Origin: Tanytarsus gracilentus
Lineage: Eukaryota > Arthropoda > Insecta > Diptera > Chironomidae
DNA length: 64,000 nt
Reading direction: 5' to 3'
Assembly (NCBI GenBank): GCA_038502055.1
Contig: JAXRKN010000032.1
Coordinates: forward strand, 1,488,001 to 1,552,000
Below the pieces are notes generated by a model. It did not search any database, was not told the DNA's origin, and worked only from the letters and a program-made list of their open reading frames with translations. Positions 13,201 to 28,200 of this stretch are shown here, piece after piece; position 1 is the first letter of the stretch; every line of letters begins with the position of its first letter. Both the position numbers and the translations under genes were made by a program.

Positions 13201-16200
13201 TGGCGCAAAAAATCCGAAAATTGCATGAATTGTGTGTGTATTTGCTCTATCTATTAGCAACACTAGCAACTATCGTGTTAACACAGATTAAGTTGCAAAT
13301 GCTAAATTGCATTTTTCTCAGTTTACAATAGAGATAGAGCACAGACAGCAAATCCTATAGGATTATGACAGTCATGGTCACATAAAGAAAATATTTTTTC
13401 TTTTTTTGAAAGATTTCGAAAAAAAATTGCTTTAGAAGGGAGTTCGAAGGCAAGTGTGGAACGCTTTCATAAACTCTCTAAAAAAAACTCGTTTTAAATC
13501 GAGGGTCACTTTTCACCCACTGAGAAAAAAGTTGTGCATTTTATCAAGGGTTGAAAAATTTAAAAATTTTCAAATTCAAAAATTATTAGAATTTTAAAAT
13601 AAATTTAATAAATTTTTATAATGATTTAAAATTATTTTCATAAAACATCCCTTGATAACTTCTCAACTAAATCCATTTCTCTCAAAATCACCACAAAAAT
13701 TCCGAGCATATTGCGTGAAAAATAGCAACAACATTTTTCCATTTCTGACTGTCAAACGAACACAACCGATTTTCCAATTCTGAACAATCATCACGTTTTT
13801 ATTAGTTATGGTGGTTGATTTTCACTTTGAACTTCGAGAAAAAAAAAGCTGAACAATGCTTGCATTCTATATATCTCACATTGAGAGTGAGTTGAAAAAT
13901 TGTCATCGCATGCAACAGAGGAGGCATATAAATGGAATTGAATAGAGATGATGGATGTGCTAAATTGTTTAATGGAAATAATGATCATGTAATAAAAGTC
14001 TAATTACAACAATGGACGAATTGTTTTGTTCGTTCGTGCGAAAGGAGTGAAAAAGCACGAGATGTTAATTTATCATTTGAGGACACACGCTGACTTCCGT
14101 TGTGCGTTATGCAAAAGAGCGCACAAATGGCTTAAATAAAAAAACAATTATGTCGACTCACCTCCCATGCAAAGCGACGATCAAGTGGCTTGTCGGTGAA
14201 TTTCGCTATGAATGGCCCAAATTTTGCTCCTTTGTTGATTTTTGCTTTCGCAAACACAGCACCGTTGCGAATGTCTAAATTTTTTGTTTGATCATGCAAT
14301 ATGCGCGACATTTCTTCCAGTAGGAATTCGTTTGAAATCTAAATTGAACGTAAAATCATTAGTCGAGGGGATTTCCTTTTGAGGTGTGTACACTAAACTC
14401 ACTCTCTTATCACTGTTATCTTTATTGTAGTAAAAATCACTGGTAGGACTTAACGGGATCACTTGTAGACCGCGTGGCACATCTAGACTCGCTGGAATCG
14501 CTCCTCTAGATGAATCAGATTCTTCGTCTCCACTGCTACCTATAAATAAAATAATTTAATATTTATTTAAATTATTCTTACACTCGGCTGTCTCACAATC
14601 ACTTATATTTTTTTTAAAAATTATCTTCAACTCATTATCTCTCCCTCATAAAACCCGAAAAGAGTTCGCACATTAGCATAAAAGTTTTTAATCCCTTTTT
14701 CTCACACATAAGACTTATTTGCACTCGATGCTAAGCAGAAATATGGAGAAAGATAAGATAACAAATCAATTAGAGTTCAAAAGAAGCAGCAAAAAAATTT
14801 TGAGCCAGATTTTCACACAAACAAAAACCACAAAATATCTCAATTTCAGATCAGGAGAATCTCATTGTGTTGTTTGCAGTGACAGGTAGAAGATAAAATT
14901 AGACAGGAAGATAGCATAAACTTATCTCCGACCAACAATCACCATCGGAACTAAATGTGCTATTGAAAGCAATAAAAAATAATTCAAGGATATTCATTGA
15001 AATTAGAGAATTTTTTATTCCGAGTATAAAATCGCAGAATTGTAATTTAATACGATCTGGATGTTTTTTTTCTTGAGATTTAATGTTTATAATTTTTTAA
15101 ATTTTCAATAATTTCTTATTGTCATTTACTGAATTTTTATAAAGAATTTAATGTAATCATCTTCAAATTGACTTTCAACCATCACAAATGACATGAGCAT
15201 GTTTTCAAACATCATTAACATAAAGGGAAGTAATTTTGCACTTTCACGTCATCATCATCATCAATCTCATAAAATCGCACGCTTTAAGGCTTACATTACA
15301 TTCGCTCACAAAAACTGATCCCATTTACTAAGAGGAGAAATTAATTTTGATTATTGTTGATGTTTATTCATGAGATGCAAAGGAGCCTTTAACATTTCAC
15401 CCTTGCCTCTCGATACAAAAACAAGTTTTTTCTTCCTCAAGCACAAGCCTGTAAGAAATCTTGCCGAATCACCCGAGATTGAAATTAGTTCTGCACACTT
15501 CAGATCTCGTATTTAAATTGATACTAGAAACCCTTTTTTTATTTCATCACGACATTATAAATATTCATAGTAGTTTTTTCTTTACCTGGCATCATTAATC
15601 CGTAATCAAACATAATTTGACTATTGTCGACAATTTTCGAGAACGATATGCGGATGAGAATAAACTTTTCTCTTTTATTTATTGACTTTAAGCACTAAAC
15701 AGAGCGAAAGTCACTAATGATGCATAATGAATCTGCTTTCATTTAATTCATCTCTCATTTCATTCAAGCTTGTATAATTTTTCACTTTAGACGGGTTTTA
15801 TATTTTGGCTAGAGGACACACACAGCAACTGTCGCAACACTAATTTTATCAATTCACAATTAATTCGAGAATTTGTTTCTTGACCTCTCATAAATTTTCA
15901 TTTGAGCACAGTGTACACAGTTTTGTTAGATTAATCCTAATTAATGGAATCGTTTATTTTTGGTTCATAAATAACTGATGAATTCTGAAGGTGAGAGATT
16001 TTTTTAAAAAAGTTTAAAAGTGAGAAAATTTAACGATTTTATAAAATTTAAAGTAAAATTGTAATTTAGTTTTATTTTTTTTAAATTTTAGTTTTCATTT
16101 TTAGAAATTAATTTTTTATTCTTACAAATTTTTTTGAATTTAATGGAAAATCATTAAAATTTATATTAATATTTCACATTTTTTAAGACAAAATTGAATT

Positions 16201-19200
16201 TTTTCAAATCTCTCTCAAAAAAAATCTAAAAATTCACAAATTTACTTTTCACATTTTCCAACTTTCATTAAATTTTCTCACATTTTCTTTTCTATATTTT
16301 TTTAAATTTAGTTCACACATGCGAAACGATCGCGGAAAGAAAATAAAATTAAAACTTTTTGCACAAAAATTACTCTTGTAAATTATTCGCAACGATATGC
16401 TTCAGTGAGTATCGACCGAGCTCGCAATATTGTTGTCTGTCTGCAGGATTTTTACAAACTAAAAAATTTTGTTTTGATTTCCCATTGTCAAACAGAATGT
16501 GACGATCCAGAGAAGAGAGCGAGAGCGTGTACAGAGTGAGGGGCAAAGATTCACACAAAACTACCCCTACCCCTCAATATAATAATCATCATTCTCTCTC
16601 TCTCGCATCTCATCTCTGTACAGTGAGAGAGAACCGAGTGGGTAAAAAAAGGAAGGAAGCTTGCTATTCAATCGCTATCATCGCATTTCAAAAGGGCGAA
16701 CAGTCAATGTGAAGAAGTAACAAAAAGCGATAAATGTGTTTGTACTGAAGAGCATCCACAGGGATGAACATTTTCGTGTATACAGAATTTTATTCTTTTT
16801 ATTATTCGATATATTTTTTTGCTTCTCTCGAGAGTAACGAGAAAGGGAGGAGCTCAAAAATATATTCTGTATATGGATGAGAGAGGGGCGCGGCTTTAAA
16901 TGCTATGAAACTCGGCATTCATCGAGGGGATGCTGTACGAAAGATATTATTGAGAATTGAGCGCTCATAGTAAACATAGTAGAGCCACCGTGCGACTGTC
17001 ATGAGCTTAACAAATAAGCATAAGTAATATCTTCACCCGGGGATAGAATATGAGAGAAAGAGAGTCTATATGGAAGTGATAATATTTTTGTGTTCTTTGT
17101 GTTGTGCCAATGGTGGTTGTTCGAGAGATTATACCAGTTGCCTTTTGTGTACAATACGAGTGTGCAGATAGCAGCTCTCTCTCTTTTTTATGTGATGGCT
17201 CGGATAGGATAATATAATACAGATAACTGGGAAAAAGGGCGTGAAAGATAGCAGAAGAAAAATGTGTGTGTGGTATATATGAAAAACTCTCAGTACTGCC
17301 GATAGATATCGAAGGATATTGTTATCAATTTTCTCCTCTACTTTACAGTTACATTTGTGGTGAAAAAAAACGTAAAATTTATTACCTCACATAAATCTTC
17401 ATAACCTTCCGTGCATGCTAAAGTCACAAAATGAAAATGATTTTGCAAAAATTATACATAATGGATATTATGAAAAATTTCAGTGCGTGTGCTGAGGATT
17501 TAAAAATTTGCAATATTCACGATCGACGTGTGAAATTATAATAATAAAAAGTTAAATAGCTTTGCAAGCTGTGGACATTTAAAATTTGAAATAATCTCGT
17601 CATTAAATTTATTTTAAATACATTTCTAATGAGCATTTTCACATATTGATAGTTTGTGTGTTAAATTTCGGTTACAGAATTCAATTAAAGGCGAGTCAAC
17701 AGGGGGTGACTGCGTGACTAACTCAATATGTGCACTACATTAAATGCAAAATCATTAACATAAATTGAACATCATTTTTATGAACTTCAAAAGTCGTTGA
17801 AAAATTGCAAATTTCGCAGTGATAGAGAAAGAAATTTAAATTATTTCACAATTCACACAATAAATCAGGCAAATGAAGACATTAAAGTCATTTTGAACAT
17901 TTATTGCCCTCTATTACCTTTTTTTCATCGTGTCTAAAAACCATTCAACCCCGAAGTGTACGAGAAAGTTTCAAATATTTAAAATAGATAAAAGGCAAAA
18001 AAAGACAATAAATTTTAAATTGTGTATTCATGATACCATGCGATGATACTCACGGTGAAATTAAACCGTAACCCCCTGTCATAATTCCCATAGAAAGGGC
18101 GAGAAAAAGTTGTTCGCAGCTCAACTGCAACACCTTTCGATGGAATTTTATGAATTAATTAAAATATGATACTGCACACACGCACAAATATCTCTTTATG
18201 ACATTCAAATGTCTTGTAAAACATATGTAAATTTCAATTCAGTTATGTTGCTGTATTAAGATGATATTCTTTAACTTATTAAATCAGGATCAGAATTTAT
18301 GAGTTTAAAGGGATGGAAACATTTAGAAAAAATTAAAAATTTTTATGTGAGTTTCAAAATTATTTTGAAAAACTTGCATTTTTATGAAGAAATATAAATG
18401 AGAAAATGTCCATCCCTAGAGATTTTAAACATCTACTAACAAGACATGTCTTTTTATTATAAAAGGATTTAAAATTCAAGTATTTTACAAACAATTTAAA
18501 TTCGACTTTAATCTCGAAGATAAACTGCTATTTTGATTCAATTTCAATTCAAATAATTTTCCGATGTGTAAAAAGTCACACGCATGCATTGAAAAATAGA
18601 TTATTTAACAAAAAAGGGTGAAAAATGGTTTTTCTTTTAAAATTTTCTCGTTCATTTTAAGTGGGCCATAAAAGCGATAACAGTTTAAAATACTTCTCAA
18701 GTTGAGAATATAAATTGCTACTTTTTTGCGCAAATGCATAAAAATGGACTCGTTATCACTCTTAAATCCAAAATAAATGGGCAGTGTGTGAGAAAAATCT
18801 TTTTTTAAAATCCTTCGACAAATAAAATCTTATCTATTGATTGAAATCGCATACACTTGAACACAGCGATTTTCACTCACACGTTCATGATACTGCGCAT
18901 GAGAAGAGGAAAAATTTTAAATTACATTTTTCACCCGATTGTTTGCACGGCTGCTATGGCACATCAGCAACAATAATAAATCAGAAGCTCATGCAATGCC
19001 AGTAAAGAGTAAACAACCTGAAGGTGTTTTTATGCTGCACACTTTGCGATGAATTTTGTTTGAATTGCTAATTAAATCGTTTGAGATTGCGGGCGAAGAA
19101 AATTTTTATTAAAGCAATGACGAAGAGAAAAAAATGTAAGTCAGTCACAATCGACCTATAAAAATTTCACTTTAAACATTTTTCCCTCCGACCACTTTTC

Positions 19201-22200
19201 GTCACCGTCACAGATTATTCTCTGCAGGTGCCTTTTGAAAAAATTTCAACTCAAAAATGTTTTCATGATCTCGCCGAGATTAATCTTCTTTCGAGTTCTG
19301 TCGATGATGTGCTTATGACACTTTTAATTTAGAAAAATTTATTTTAAGGGACTTTTCTTTTATATGTGAAAATTGGGAGGATGAATTTATTGTGATTGCT
19401 TTTTTGCAAAAATTACAACATTATTTTTAAAAATTCTTAGTTTAAAATTTCATCAAATTTTATTTTTACAAAATTCGTTTCAACTTTCTCAATTTGACTC
19501 TCAACATGCAGATAAAAATCATCGTCGAAGGAAAGAGGAAAAAGTAATTAATTTTTAACAATTACTCTTGCCAAACTTTCATGCTCTGTCTTCATGCTTT
19601 GAACAATGTGAGTGAAGAAAAAACTTTTTTTCTTTTGTCAGCGTTTACAAACTTTGAGGTTTCACTCCCATGTTCAATGCCATGTCAACGAGTAATGTTA
19701 ACATCACTTTGTTACAACAAAAAAAATTATTCTTGTTGCTTATCAAAAACGAGAAATGAAATGATTGTCTTACATGTGGCTTCCCAAAAATTTACCTCAA
19801 CCGAACTTAAACTCAAATTTATTTTTCCATTGTTATAGACTCGAAAAGGAAAAGTGTGTACATAATTTATTGTTTGCATTCTCTCTCAGCGAAGCGACAT
19901 TGGAGTTATGTCTAGTGTAAACAATAAAGGGCGGAATGATCAGGCAGCCGTGAGCCAAATAATGAAAATTCAATTTTCTCTTTTTCGTTTAAATAAAAAA
20001 TATTTGTTTACCGGATAACCTGAAATATACAACCTCAATTTTTCGAGGTGTCTCAAACATATTTTCAAAGTCTCATAATTGCTTTATGAGATACAAAGTA
20101 AATTTTCACCCCTCAAATTCTCTCCCGAACAGACAACCAACCCCTTTTAATATAAGTCGGAAAGATAAATTAATTTTCTTTCCTCCTCTCATTCTCGCAC
20201 TCTATTAAACGCTATCATAATTTTCATGTCATAAAAGATAAAAGAAACTTTCATCATTTTCTGATAATAAAACACGCTTCCTGGTGTTTTTCCTCTCTCG
20301 CTTGTAACACTTGCCTAAAATGACTGTCAACTGTCACGAGCAGCTATAAAGTTATTAATGTGTCGAGAATGAAAAATAAATTTAAAAATTCTGGGATGGG
20401 AAATTTTGTTTCATTCACGGAAGTGAAAGTGGAAATTATGCAAAGTAATACAAAAATAAATAGTTCCTCGAAAACTCAGATGATAAAAAAATGTGCGAGT
20501 AAATTTGAGATTCATTGAAATAATTTTTTACGACCTCTTCGTTCGTGCCTTTAAATGTAAATTTGCGGTTAGTGGTGCAAGACAGAGACTAAGAAATTCC
20601 TGAGAATGTAGATAAAAAATTCTCGCATTACAAAATAAATTTCGCTGGCGCAAATTTTGTATCCATCAAAAGATATTTTTGTTCTTTTATCTCGTATTTC
20701 ATCACACTCTGACTACTGTTTGAGTCAGTCGCGAAAGTTTACATTTTAATGGAAATTTTAAACACAACAACTTATAACTTAATTCCAACGCCACTGAATT
20801 TTATTATTGTTGGAGATAATTGTCATAACGTCTCGAGTAATTTGATATTTTCAGTTCATCGTGCTTGAAGAAATATTTTTTTAATGACTCGTGATTTAAA
20901 TTACTTCGATATGTCTCGAAGTTTTTAGTTGACGACAAAAAATTCCCACAAAAATTATTTCGATAATAAAATTTTCTTATTCAAACTTTAACCCCTTTTT
21001 TGATTTCGAGACAATTCAATCAAAATTTTATATATTTTTAGATGAGAAAAATTGCGTGCAATCGAGGGAAAGAGTTTAACAATAATCTTCAAGAAAAAAA
21101 AACTTCCTCAATCGATTTTTAATTTAATTGTTCAAGATAGTTTCATCCTTTTTTGTCCCCTTTTTCATATCGTGATCGCATGTGTACAGTTGAAGTTCAA
21201 TCTCATTAATCTTTATCCTCTTTATTCAATTAAGAACGAAAATTTATTTCCTTTTTCACAAATGAAATTAATTTAGTTGTGAACTCTTTTTTTGCACCGA
21301 AAAAAGTAAGTGAAGAAGATCGGTCACGCACATGTTTCACTTCAGAGATCATAAAAAAGTTCGAGGGAATTTTTAAAAATTGTCAAAGGGGTGAAATTGA
21401 CAAGAATCATGTGGTTCAAGCCCTCAAATGGGTGAAAATTGATTTCCTTTGTAATCACAGCGGGCAATCTTGTCGCTCTTTGATCAAAATTTTGTGACTG
21501 TTACAAAAAAATATTTTCTTCACTCCATATCTCGAAAGAGCGTTTCAATGTCAAGTTTTTATTTCGCAAGAAAACATAACCGAAACTCCTCTCATTATTT
21601 GCAAATTCTTTTATGCTATTTTTTTCCTTTCAATTGATCTCATTTTGTTCTGCTCTCGAACAATATAAATAATTTTTACCTTTGACTTTGTGTACTTATG
21701 TGCATTCGTCTTGCGATCATAATTATTTTACACTCTATTCAAATCCTGCATGATTTCAAAAGGAATTTTTTTCTGTATGCTCACAAGACAAAGAATATTG
21801 ATCTGATTTATAACAATTATAATCTCAAATGTAGATTTTATTTCTTATGAATTATTTTTCAAACTTTAAAAAATTCGCGGCTATTAAAATCTCATTAAAC
21901 TACAAATGGAAAGTCATTAAAATGTTTATAAATCACATAAAATTTGCAGTTGCATATGAGTCATGCTCGTGCCTCATGCAAGATTTGAAGGAATAGATAA
22001 AAAGCCTCTTTTGTTAATGATCCTTATGCGCTGCAATCGTGCACTAAATTGAGGCAGACTTTAAGGAGAGCGGGATCTTAAATGACATGACGCGTACGTT
22101 TGATTTCCGGTTGTTAACAACAAAAGGATCCTTACGATATATTGCAGTTGTGAGGGACTCGAGAGCTCTATAATTTCGTGATATGCTTTCCACTTTTTTT

Positions 22201-25200
22201 TTTGCAAAGTCGTTTTACTTTTAATAGACTTCCGCTCACCTTTAATAAAACTCTATATACGAGAAGATGCAACGCCCTGTTTGAATGTCGACAGACGCCT
22301 TTTATCTCAATTGCATGTCGACGAGTCAAAATCCCTCCGAGAATATGTGGAAATTTAAAAATTGGAGGAATTTCTTTTGATAAACTTTATAAGATTACGG
22401 TACTTTGAGTAGATTTCACGAACAAAGGATGAACAATCGAAATCAGCTGCAATTTTCAAAAGGAGACGACGAAATGAGGAAAAAGAAGAGATTTTAAAAA
22501 TTGACTTGAGTACACACTCGATTTCTTCTCACTCTCAATTATTCAATGCCCGCAAGAAAAGAAAAAGTCGTTGGAATTAGATTGAGAAAAAAAATTATTT
22601 TTATATGTTGATATTTAACGTCTCTGCACTTCCTCATCCTTTTTTTGTGTTGTGCAAAGATATTTTTTTTTCTATTCATGATCGACAGTGATATTTTGTA
22701 AGTTGAGGGGAATTTATTTCTTTAAAAGTCATTAAAATCAACTTTTTGCTCTCTGCTCGAGGCGAAAATAGTCGTCGCATTGAAAATGAGACCTCAAACA
22801 GCGTTAATTATAGTTATTAGAAGGAGATGAAAAAATATTTTTCAATATGATGATTTTTTTTGTCCTCTTGAGAATTTTGAATGTGATGGAATTTTTGATA
22901 GGGATAAAAACATTTTTGCTAAATACCGAGATATAAAATATTTAAAAATGAATTAGGTTTCAAAAAAATCCAAATCAATTTTCACAACTAATAATTCCTA
23001 TTAGATTAATGACATGTCACATCCCCTTTCATCACGCACTCAGAAGATCTCAAATTTTTATAGCAAAGGAAGAATTTTTCCATCAATCTTATCACGCCCG
23101 ATTTAGCACTCCACACTTTTGTAATTATTCTATGAAAGGAAGAAATATAAAGAAAAGTCGTAATGGCATGTGCAGGAGATTGTAAAATTAATGACTTATG
23201 TCTCTCTCTCCTCGAATAAACTTTGGGTAGGACATCGATTTTTCCACTCACGAGAGAATTGATAGAAAAATTTTCAATGAAAGTCACGTGACATGATCAC
23301 ATTTAGCACTTAGTAGCGTGACAAATTAATTTGTGAGGTTTCAGAAAGTTTCGTTCAATTAATTTTGAATTGGGAAAAATATTTTCAACCGCAATTTTTA
23401 TCTCAACAAATGCATCTGAAGAACCCTTCACACATTTAAATTTCAATGACTAAAAATATTTTTAAGCTCATTGTTTTGCGATATGCGCTAAAAATGGGTT
23501 CGCTCTTAGTGAAAGAATAATTTCATCATGTTTATGAATAAATCAATTTTTATGAACATTTTTTCGCTTTTATTGTGTTGAATGTGATTGTGTGTGCCCT
23601 CAAATAATTTCAAATATGTGAGACACTTCACTGAACTGACTACCTCAAAAATGTGGTCTTGAAATTTAAAATTTTTTTAGAACAAAAATTATTTTTTAAA
23701 TTAAAATTTCAATGACAAAAAATTTCAAATTTTAATTTTGAAACATTTTTGGCCATTTTTTTATAATTTCATCCCTCTCCATAAAAATCACTCACCCCTT
23801 TGAATTTTCTCTCTCTTCTGCACATAGAGAGCAACAACATCTACATGAATATTTTTGCACACAATAATTATAATTTTTTTATTATTATTTAAAGACTTCT
23901 ATTCTCTTCGTAATGCTTCTATGAAGGACTTTGAAAAATTTATTTTTAATTCACATAAAACAATTGAGACACAACAATAATAAAATGCTGATAAGATCGC
24001 TTGAAAAATACAAAAAACTGCTAACCGTTTTGACAATCGACTCGCAACTGATTTTTATATATTTTTTGGGTTGACACAAAACGCTGCCATACACAACTTC
24101 ATCCAATTTTATTCCAATTATCTACAAGCAAGCCGATAGGAGAGATAAATTGCTCTTATCAATAATATTTATTTGAGTTATTTGGCAAAAAATAAGTTTC
24201 GTGTGGTGGGATTAAATTGAAGAATTAATCATAAGGTAATAAAGCAATTTGTGAATGTGTTATCACTTCTGTGCTGTCCAAAAAATATTTAGGGCGGGGA
24301 AATTTCGACTTTTCTTATTTTTAAATTGATTTTTTGTAAAATTATTAAAAAATTTCTAGGATTTTTTAAATGATTGACAATAAATTATTTTCAAGAAAAT
24401 TGATGAACATAATTTGAAATTATTTGCGAATTATCAAAAGTGCCGATAAATACAAATGGCGACTGATAGGACAGAAACAGTCGATTATAATCTGACACGT
24501 TAATAGCCGAGTAATTGATTAGTGCTCATTAAGAGTGTTCTGCACCTACTATTTTTGGGCTACTCATTTCGTAAGTACTTCAGTGTGCTACCAGCATGTC
24601 TAATCGCAATTGTATGTTTGTTTGACAATTTATCAGTTTTTTTTTGCTGACTAAATGTGCGAGATAAGCGAGCTGTTTTATGGCCCTTCTTCAAACGAAA
24701 AAATTAATAATCAATCACAAAAGCTATGTAATCCTCTTCAGTTCGCGAGAGAGAGAGAGGTAATAAAACATGATATATGAAATTTCGTATAATCTCAAAA
24801 TAAACAGAGCTAGAGAAGCAACTAGCGAAAAATATTATTATCAAAAACCTTTTTTTATTGCACCTCATCGTCCGTGTCTGTAATGCTTATCTTGTCACAT
24901 TTATTATCTTGTTATATGGAATTCTTCTTTTTCTCTATTGCAACTATCAATATATTTCCACTATTTTACGTGATAAGCCGCTGTCAATACGATAAATTTC
25001 GTGTATCATCCGTTAATAAATTTATTATTGAATTATTATCCTAGTGGAGAATTTGAAATTCAATCTAATTTTTGAAAATTATATCAGAAAAATATTATTG
25101 CCTTTATATGAAATAAAAATCTGTTCAATTGTTCCCATATAAAAAAAGTACTTGAAACCCTCCAAAAAAATTATTACAGAAATAAATTTTTATAAGGACA

Positions 25201-28200
25201 GTGGCACAATCCGATAACGAAATAAATATATATTTTGAAGAACTTTATTGCACTCACTTATAAATTCAGTTTCCACACACAAAAAAGAAGACTTTTCTGA
25301 TTAACACTCACTGTCAGTGCATCAATAATTTTATGCCGCCAAAGTCACTAATTTTTTTTAAACACAAGAATAAATTGCTCAAATTTTTTATCATATAAGT
25401 TGAGGTGTTTTAATACTCATTTATCATTTTTGTCTTTAGTCGAAATACGATTCAGATAATGGGTTTTTACACTCACTCTTTTTCACCTCCACGTCTTATC
25501 TTATTGGCATATTTATAATGACAGATGTGTCTTTTCTGTCACACTAATCGGTAATTGCGTGATTGCCACGTTAATGTGATAGCATTAAAAAAATAGGTTG
25601 ACCTTTGATTAGAACGCGACTTAGCGATGAGAGTTATTATTTTAGACTGTCCGATACCGAGCCAAGCTAATATCTAATTTTATAACTCTCAACTTGTCGC
25701 GTTACTGAGAGTGAGAGCAATTACAAAAATACTTGGGCTCAATGCATCCGTTTGTGGTTCAGTGATAAAAAAATTATAAATAATTAAAATATTTTTTATT
25801 CATTGTTTTGAGAGATTCCTCGTTCTTATCTAGAACTCTCTGATGGCATTTATGAATAATAATATTTTTTGTGTGGCGATTTTCAGGCGTGAGAAAATTT
25901 TAAATGTTCTATCACAGTAAAAATAGACTTCGGAAGAGTCTTATCACTTTATTCTCTTTATTTTTATGAAATTATGTTTTCATTATCATTAGGAAATGAT
26001 GGAATAATTTCATTCATGAATGAATCACAATTCTAAATGTCTCTCAACATCCGTTGAAGATCAATTTTTTTGGAGAAATATTCTTAAATTACACATAGCA
26101 GACGTGTGCCATAAACACCCGTGACAACTGTTCGCATATAATTGCATATAAATCATATTCACTAAAAAACTCTACCAAGAGAGACACCGGAAGACAGAAG
26201 AGATTTTTATCTATCAAACGCACCTGGTTGCAGCACACATAAATGCAAAAAACATATGTAAAAGGGAGAAGAGAGAGAGCGGTGTTGAAAAAATGATAAA
26301 TTTTAAGACATTTATTATCTGCAAATGTTGAAATGTATGCGAATATGAGAGTTAAAAGGGGTCAGTTAAATTTATTCATATTTCAGTGACAAAAGATTTT
26401 CATGAAGGTTCATTCAAAATTTATTCAGCAACAATTTTTTGAAATTTAGTTGTCAAATTTTTTAATTTTAATTTAATTGTTCCAGGAATCCTGGACCAGG
26501 ATATTTTGAGGTAATTTTCCAACACATTTTTAATATTAAAAAAATTAAATTCTTAATTTAATTTTTAAATTCCATTGAAATTTCCATTAATTATCATCCG
26601 ATCCATTAATGAAATAATTGCTTCCATAATTTAGTCATTATCCAGTCATCATCATCGTAAAAGAATTTGACTCCCTCTAGATGACTAATTTCTTTTTGCA
26701 AAGAAATCTCGACCCCACTTCGATATCACAACCTCATGCGACTGTGAGTCAAAAGAGTAATGGAAAAAATGAATGATTGAATAGATGAAAGGCTTTTTAT
26801 TGCGTTATCCACAAAAAAAGTAGCTAAAAGCAAGTTGAACTGATGAATGTTTTAGGTCAACAGTCATTTATGAGTGGAGATAAGGAACAATTATAATATT
26901 TTATTGGTAAGAGCAATAAGCATTCACTAGGCTTAAATGAGGAAGTTAATTTAAATAAAATATTCATGAAACACGCCAACACTCTTAGTCCTACCATGCG
27001 GAATCTTTTTCTCCTGCCGAACGATAAAAACACAGGTCGAAAAGTGCTCGAATGAAAAGCGAAAAAAACAATTTTTGGTTATTATTTAATTAATTTGCAT
27101 ATTTCAGCGTATAACCGACTCATAACACCCCATTGTGTGCGCACTCACACTCGCAGACTGGCACTATGTCCAGTTGGAAATTATGATTGATAATGAGGGT
27201 AGATAGCCCAAAAAAAAGTAAAAATTCACTTGATTTCTCGATTCAATTTATCATAATTTTTTGATCCTCGTGACTGCCTTTTAATTGGAGCAGCAAAAGT
27301 CAAAATGTGCTTGTGAACTCGTGCAGTAGTGAGGGGTGAATTTAGATTAGATCATGATAAGAACTTGACATTCACCCTTCCTTCCCACGCAATCATAAAA
27401 AATCGTGAGATTCTAAAGAAAAACTTTTTTTGCTAATTAACTAATGAAATAATTGAAAGAAATTAAAATCGCTTACAAAAAATTAAGTTGATCATGGAAA
27501 AGAAGGAAACAATTATCGGCATTTGCTGTTGAAAATTAAGCTCTTCAAATTCATTAACTCAACACGGAAAAATTAATGTCGACTTTAATTTTCATCATTT
27601 TCAATTAAAAGTTTTTTAATGAGCTTAAAAAAAATTTATAATCAAATATTGTCTGATTGCATGCAAAACTTGTTCAATTTCCGATTTTCGCGGGGAAAAA
27701 CTTTCATAAACACAAATCTACGACAGCGCAATTTCCGGAAAAGTTCAACTGCAACTATCTATAAAACGTGTGTGCATTTTTTCTATTTTCAGATACGTCA
27801 AGAGGAGAGACGTTTTGAATTTGTGGCGCGGAAATGCAACGTGCCTTACATGTCTATCAAATTGGTTGCATAATGTCTGCAGTGTTTATGTCGGTGCATA
27901 ATTTTGGCTCGCGATGATACTTAAATCAGACTCATGTTGTCATAAATTTGTGTGTGTGTCATCTGGCGCACATGGACATTCTCAATTGTTATGACCCTTT
28001 GTCGACGCAAAATTTAATTCAATTTGTATTCCAACTCGTGACTTCATTTGAATTTATGAGATTTTTTCCATTGCTGATAATTATACGAAGAAAGAGAGCA
28101 ACAGCACTCGGTGACTACTTAAAATGTGACTCGGTAATAATTAAAATCATAATTTTATTTTTCTCAGTAATTAAAATTTTAAAATGTTTAAAAATTTTCA

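Noticed and set aside
13230..13350. Inverted repeat TGCTCTATCTATT / AATAGAGATAGAGCA
   Set aside because: Only about 13 imperfect pairs with a loop of roughly 80 nt; the inner part does not continue pairing, so it is weaker than the 25.6-kb hairpin.
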